Shown here: piece by piece, positions 62,227 to 64,000 of the stretch
Layout: the number at the start of each line of letters is the position of its first letter
Numbering within the stretch: position 1 is the stretch's first letter
NCBI RefSeq assembly: GCF_016920785.2
Contig: NW_024609839.1
Location: 7,032,196-7,096,195, forward strand
DNA from: Ixodes scapularis
Taxonomy: Eukaryota; Arthropoda; Arachnida; Ixodida; Ixodidae
Reading direction: 5' to 3'
Length of the DNA: 64,000 bases
The notes under the pieces: model-generated
Databases searched by the model: none
What the model saw: only the letters and a program-made list of their open reading frames with translations
Told to the model about the DNA's origin: nothing
Made by a program: the position numbers and the translations under genes

Positions 62227-63381
62227 CAGTATAGACCACTTACAACGTAACCGCTTATAGTGCAGGACCGGGTATAACGCGGTTTTTTTAAACCACCGGT
62301 TCGCCTCCCATAGAACTCCATGTATTTACATACCACTTAAAATGCAGGCGCGCGAAGGTAAATATCGGTTATAGTGCGGTTTTTGGCACAGCCCGCCGAC
62401 CGCGCCGACGACCGGAGCAGCGAGCACGCTTCCCTGTGCGACACTAGATAACGGCGCTGACGGCGTGGGGCGAGGATGTTGCTCAAAGAAGTGGGGAGAA
62501 GCGAAGAGAGAGGCTTCTTCAGTAGGGACGCACGCACGTGTCGTTCACGTGCGTGCGTCCCTCCGCCCCTCTGCTGCGTGGAAACAAAGAAACAAACAAC
62601 CGCACCGACAGACCAATTGCAGATCGAGGAGAAGTCGGAAAAGTGTTCGCGCGCGTTGCATGCCGGTCGCGGGCCGGCTGCTTCTATCCGCAGACATGGC
62701 GTCGGTTGTGATCGTCGTCGTAGACGGCGTTCATCTCATCGTTCTGCGTAAAAGCGCTATCCTTGACTGTGAATTTTCGTTGTGTGTCGCTATGATAACC
62801 CAGCACGTACTAGAAGGGAAGATCCACCTACTCGTGCGGCGATGTCGTGGCGGCGCTCTCAAGACGGCAGAAACGCCCGTGTCGTCGTGTTTGTTTACTT
62901 CGACTACAGTGGTGATTTCTATAAGCATTTGTGTCCTCGAACATCGCCCGGATTTCTTATTTGGCGCATTTCATGCGTGTGCTCAAGTTCGAGGTATTAC
63001 TGGCGCGTACCGTATGAAGGATGCGAATTTTCACGCGTTTTCATCTCCGGAGAAAAGTGATTAGGGTTAGCAATCCTGAACGCTCGCAACGTCCGTCCGC
63101 AACCCGCGACGCCGTTAAAAGGCTGCGCCAGGCAAAAGCCGCTAATTTCTTTAAAAATCTGTGACACACGAGACAGAACTGTACTAGTCTGGTGAAATAA
63201 AGACTTTCCTCAAACTAAGCTTTATTTTTCATCTAACATAAAATAAATTCTTTTATGAAGGTAAGTTGTCTCATAGCATGTATTTTGGGCTGAAAAATTG
63301 ATGTTTTGGTTATAGCGCGGTACCGCTTATAATGCAGATTTTCGCGACTCCCGCGACATACGTTATATGCGGTCTACACTG
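62227..63381. mobile_element. pogo/Tigger-like TIR element
   Basis: CAGTATAGACCACTTACAAC at the left and an inverse ending GTCTACACTG at the right, with TA at 62225-62226 and 63382-63383. The second TIR-like block (ACCGCTTATAGTGCAGG) is also inverted near 63315-63335. A 199-codon frame inside (62465-63064) shows no transposase motifs. Confidence 0.65.
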
Positions 63382-64000
63382 TACGTAGTCTGCGCTTTAT
63401 CTTTTTATAAATATACATGATTTCTTTAGGGGCATACTATATTGATTTACATTTAATTTTCTTGCTGCAGGCACTGATTTGTCACTTAAATGCTATACCC
63501 ACCTTCTCAACAGACTACCTTTGTAGCTGGATGTCCTTGCACCACCCGAGTCCATTCCCTGCTGGAACTATTTTTTGGGGGTGCCTCGCACCCAACAGTT
63601 CCTCATTAATAACCACGCAATGCTGTCCTCAGGGTTTTTTTCATTGCTCCTAACTAGTGATAACCACTGGGAGCTTGGTCAGGCCATACCCATACATGCT
63701 CGACCAAGCATCTCACTGGTCTTACTATGTGCCAAAAAGACGACCGAACCTGATCAGATGCTGGCCAATCGCGGCCTCACATGTATGCACGTGATGCAAT
63801 GATTGACTGAAGCTTGATTGGGTTTGGCCATCCTTCTGACACACCGTATGATTAGCCATGGCTGTTTGGTTGTGCATGGGTATGGCCTGACCGGGCTCCC
63901 AGTGGGAATCACCTGTTGAGTGGCGTGAGAAAACCCTGCAAGGGTCTCATGGTCACTGATCGGCTGAAAGCAGCTGTCCAGGCATGGGACTGAGGCACCC

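Noticed and set aside
62465..63064. 199-codon + strand open frame
   Set aside because: It lies inside a TIR element, is basic and low in recognisable motifs, and has no transposase or helix-turn-helix pattern. Probably chance.
63460..63655. Possible last Cyp40 exon after TTGCTGCAG
   Set aside because: Good acceptor, but the following codons do not resemble the C-terminal TPR helix of the family.

Overview
This is eukaryotic genomic DNA. The coding exons are short and bounded by GT/AG, and every long interval is packed with degenerate transposable elements. No operons, tRNA genes or rRNA genes were seen. A tRNA-derived SINE at 47340-47592 resembles the Ruka-type SINEs of ticks. LINEs with short repetitive A-rich tails and TIR elements beginning TTAAAGGG point the same way, so I infer a chelicerate, most likely a tick (Ixodida). 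No species can be named.

Host gene: one conserved cellular gene occupies the + strand, a cyclophilin-40 (PPID-like) peptidyl-prolyl isomerase. Nine in-phase exons were found (12380-12446, 13026-13166, 13336-13442, 13573-13764, 13916-14038, 24939-25045, 46816-46905, 48722-48779, 57623-57709). Together they make 972 nt, or 324 codons. The cyclophilin domain lies in the compact 5' cluster and the TPR domain is scattered over 33 kb. The last exon(s), about 40-45 codons by family length, lie beyond the window. The catalytic Arg of the cyclophilin active site is Lys here.

Region by region: 1-12 kb, upstream of the gene, holds dispersed repeats (three copies of a 300-bp repeat, a 250-bp repeat, hAT-type MITEs including a tandem pair with three identical target duplications, and a 1.7-kb TIR element). 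Intron 5 (14-25 kb) holds three LINE remnants, two on - and one on +, with nested insertions, then a Penelope-like element with a GIY-YIG domain. Intron 6 (25-47 kb) holds a nested TIR element, a 290-bp palindrome, a solo LTR inside a pogo-like MITE, a full-length 3.9-kb hAT element whose transposase is broken, a 1.2-kb element with an 8-bp target duplication, and a transposase-like gene on the - strand (41132-43090). That gene has an open frame, two small introns and a poly(A) signal. Introns 7-8 (47-57 kb) carry a SINE, a 24-bp minisatellite, hAT MITEs and several strong hairpins. After exon 9 (57.7-64 kb) come a Ty3/gypsy integrase tail, a second Penelope-like element and a pogo-like TIR element.

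The best candidate for a novel system is the 41-43 kb transposase-derived gene. It keeps plausible D, D and E catalytic residues, splices cleanly and stands out against the decayed elements around it. All family names come from reading motifs by eye; no database search was possible.
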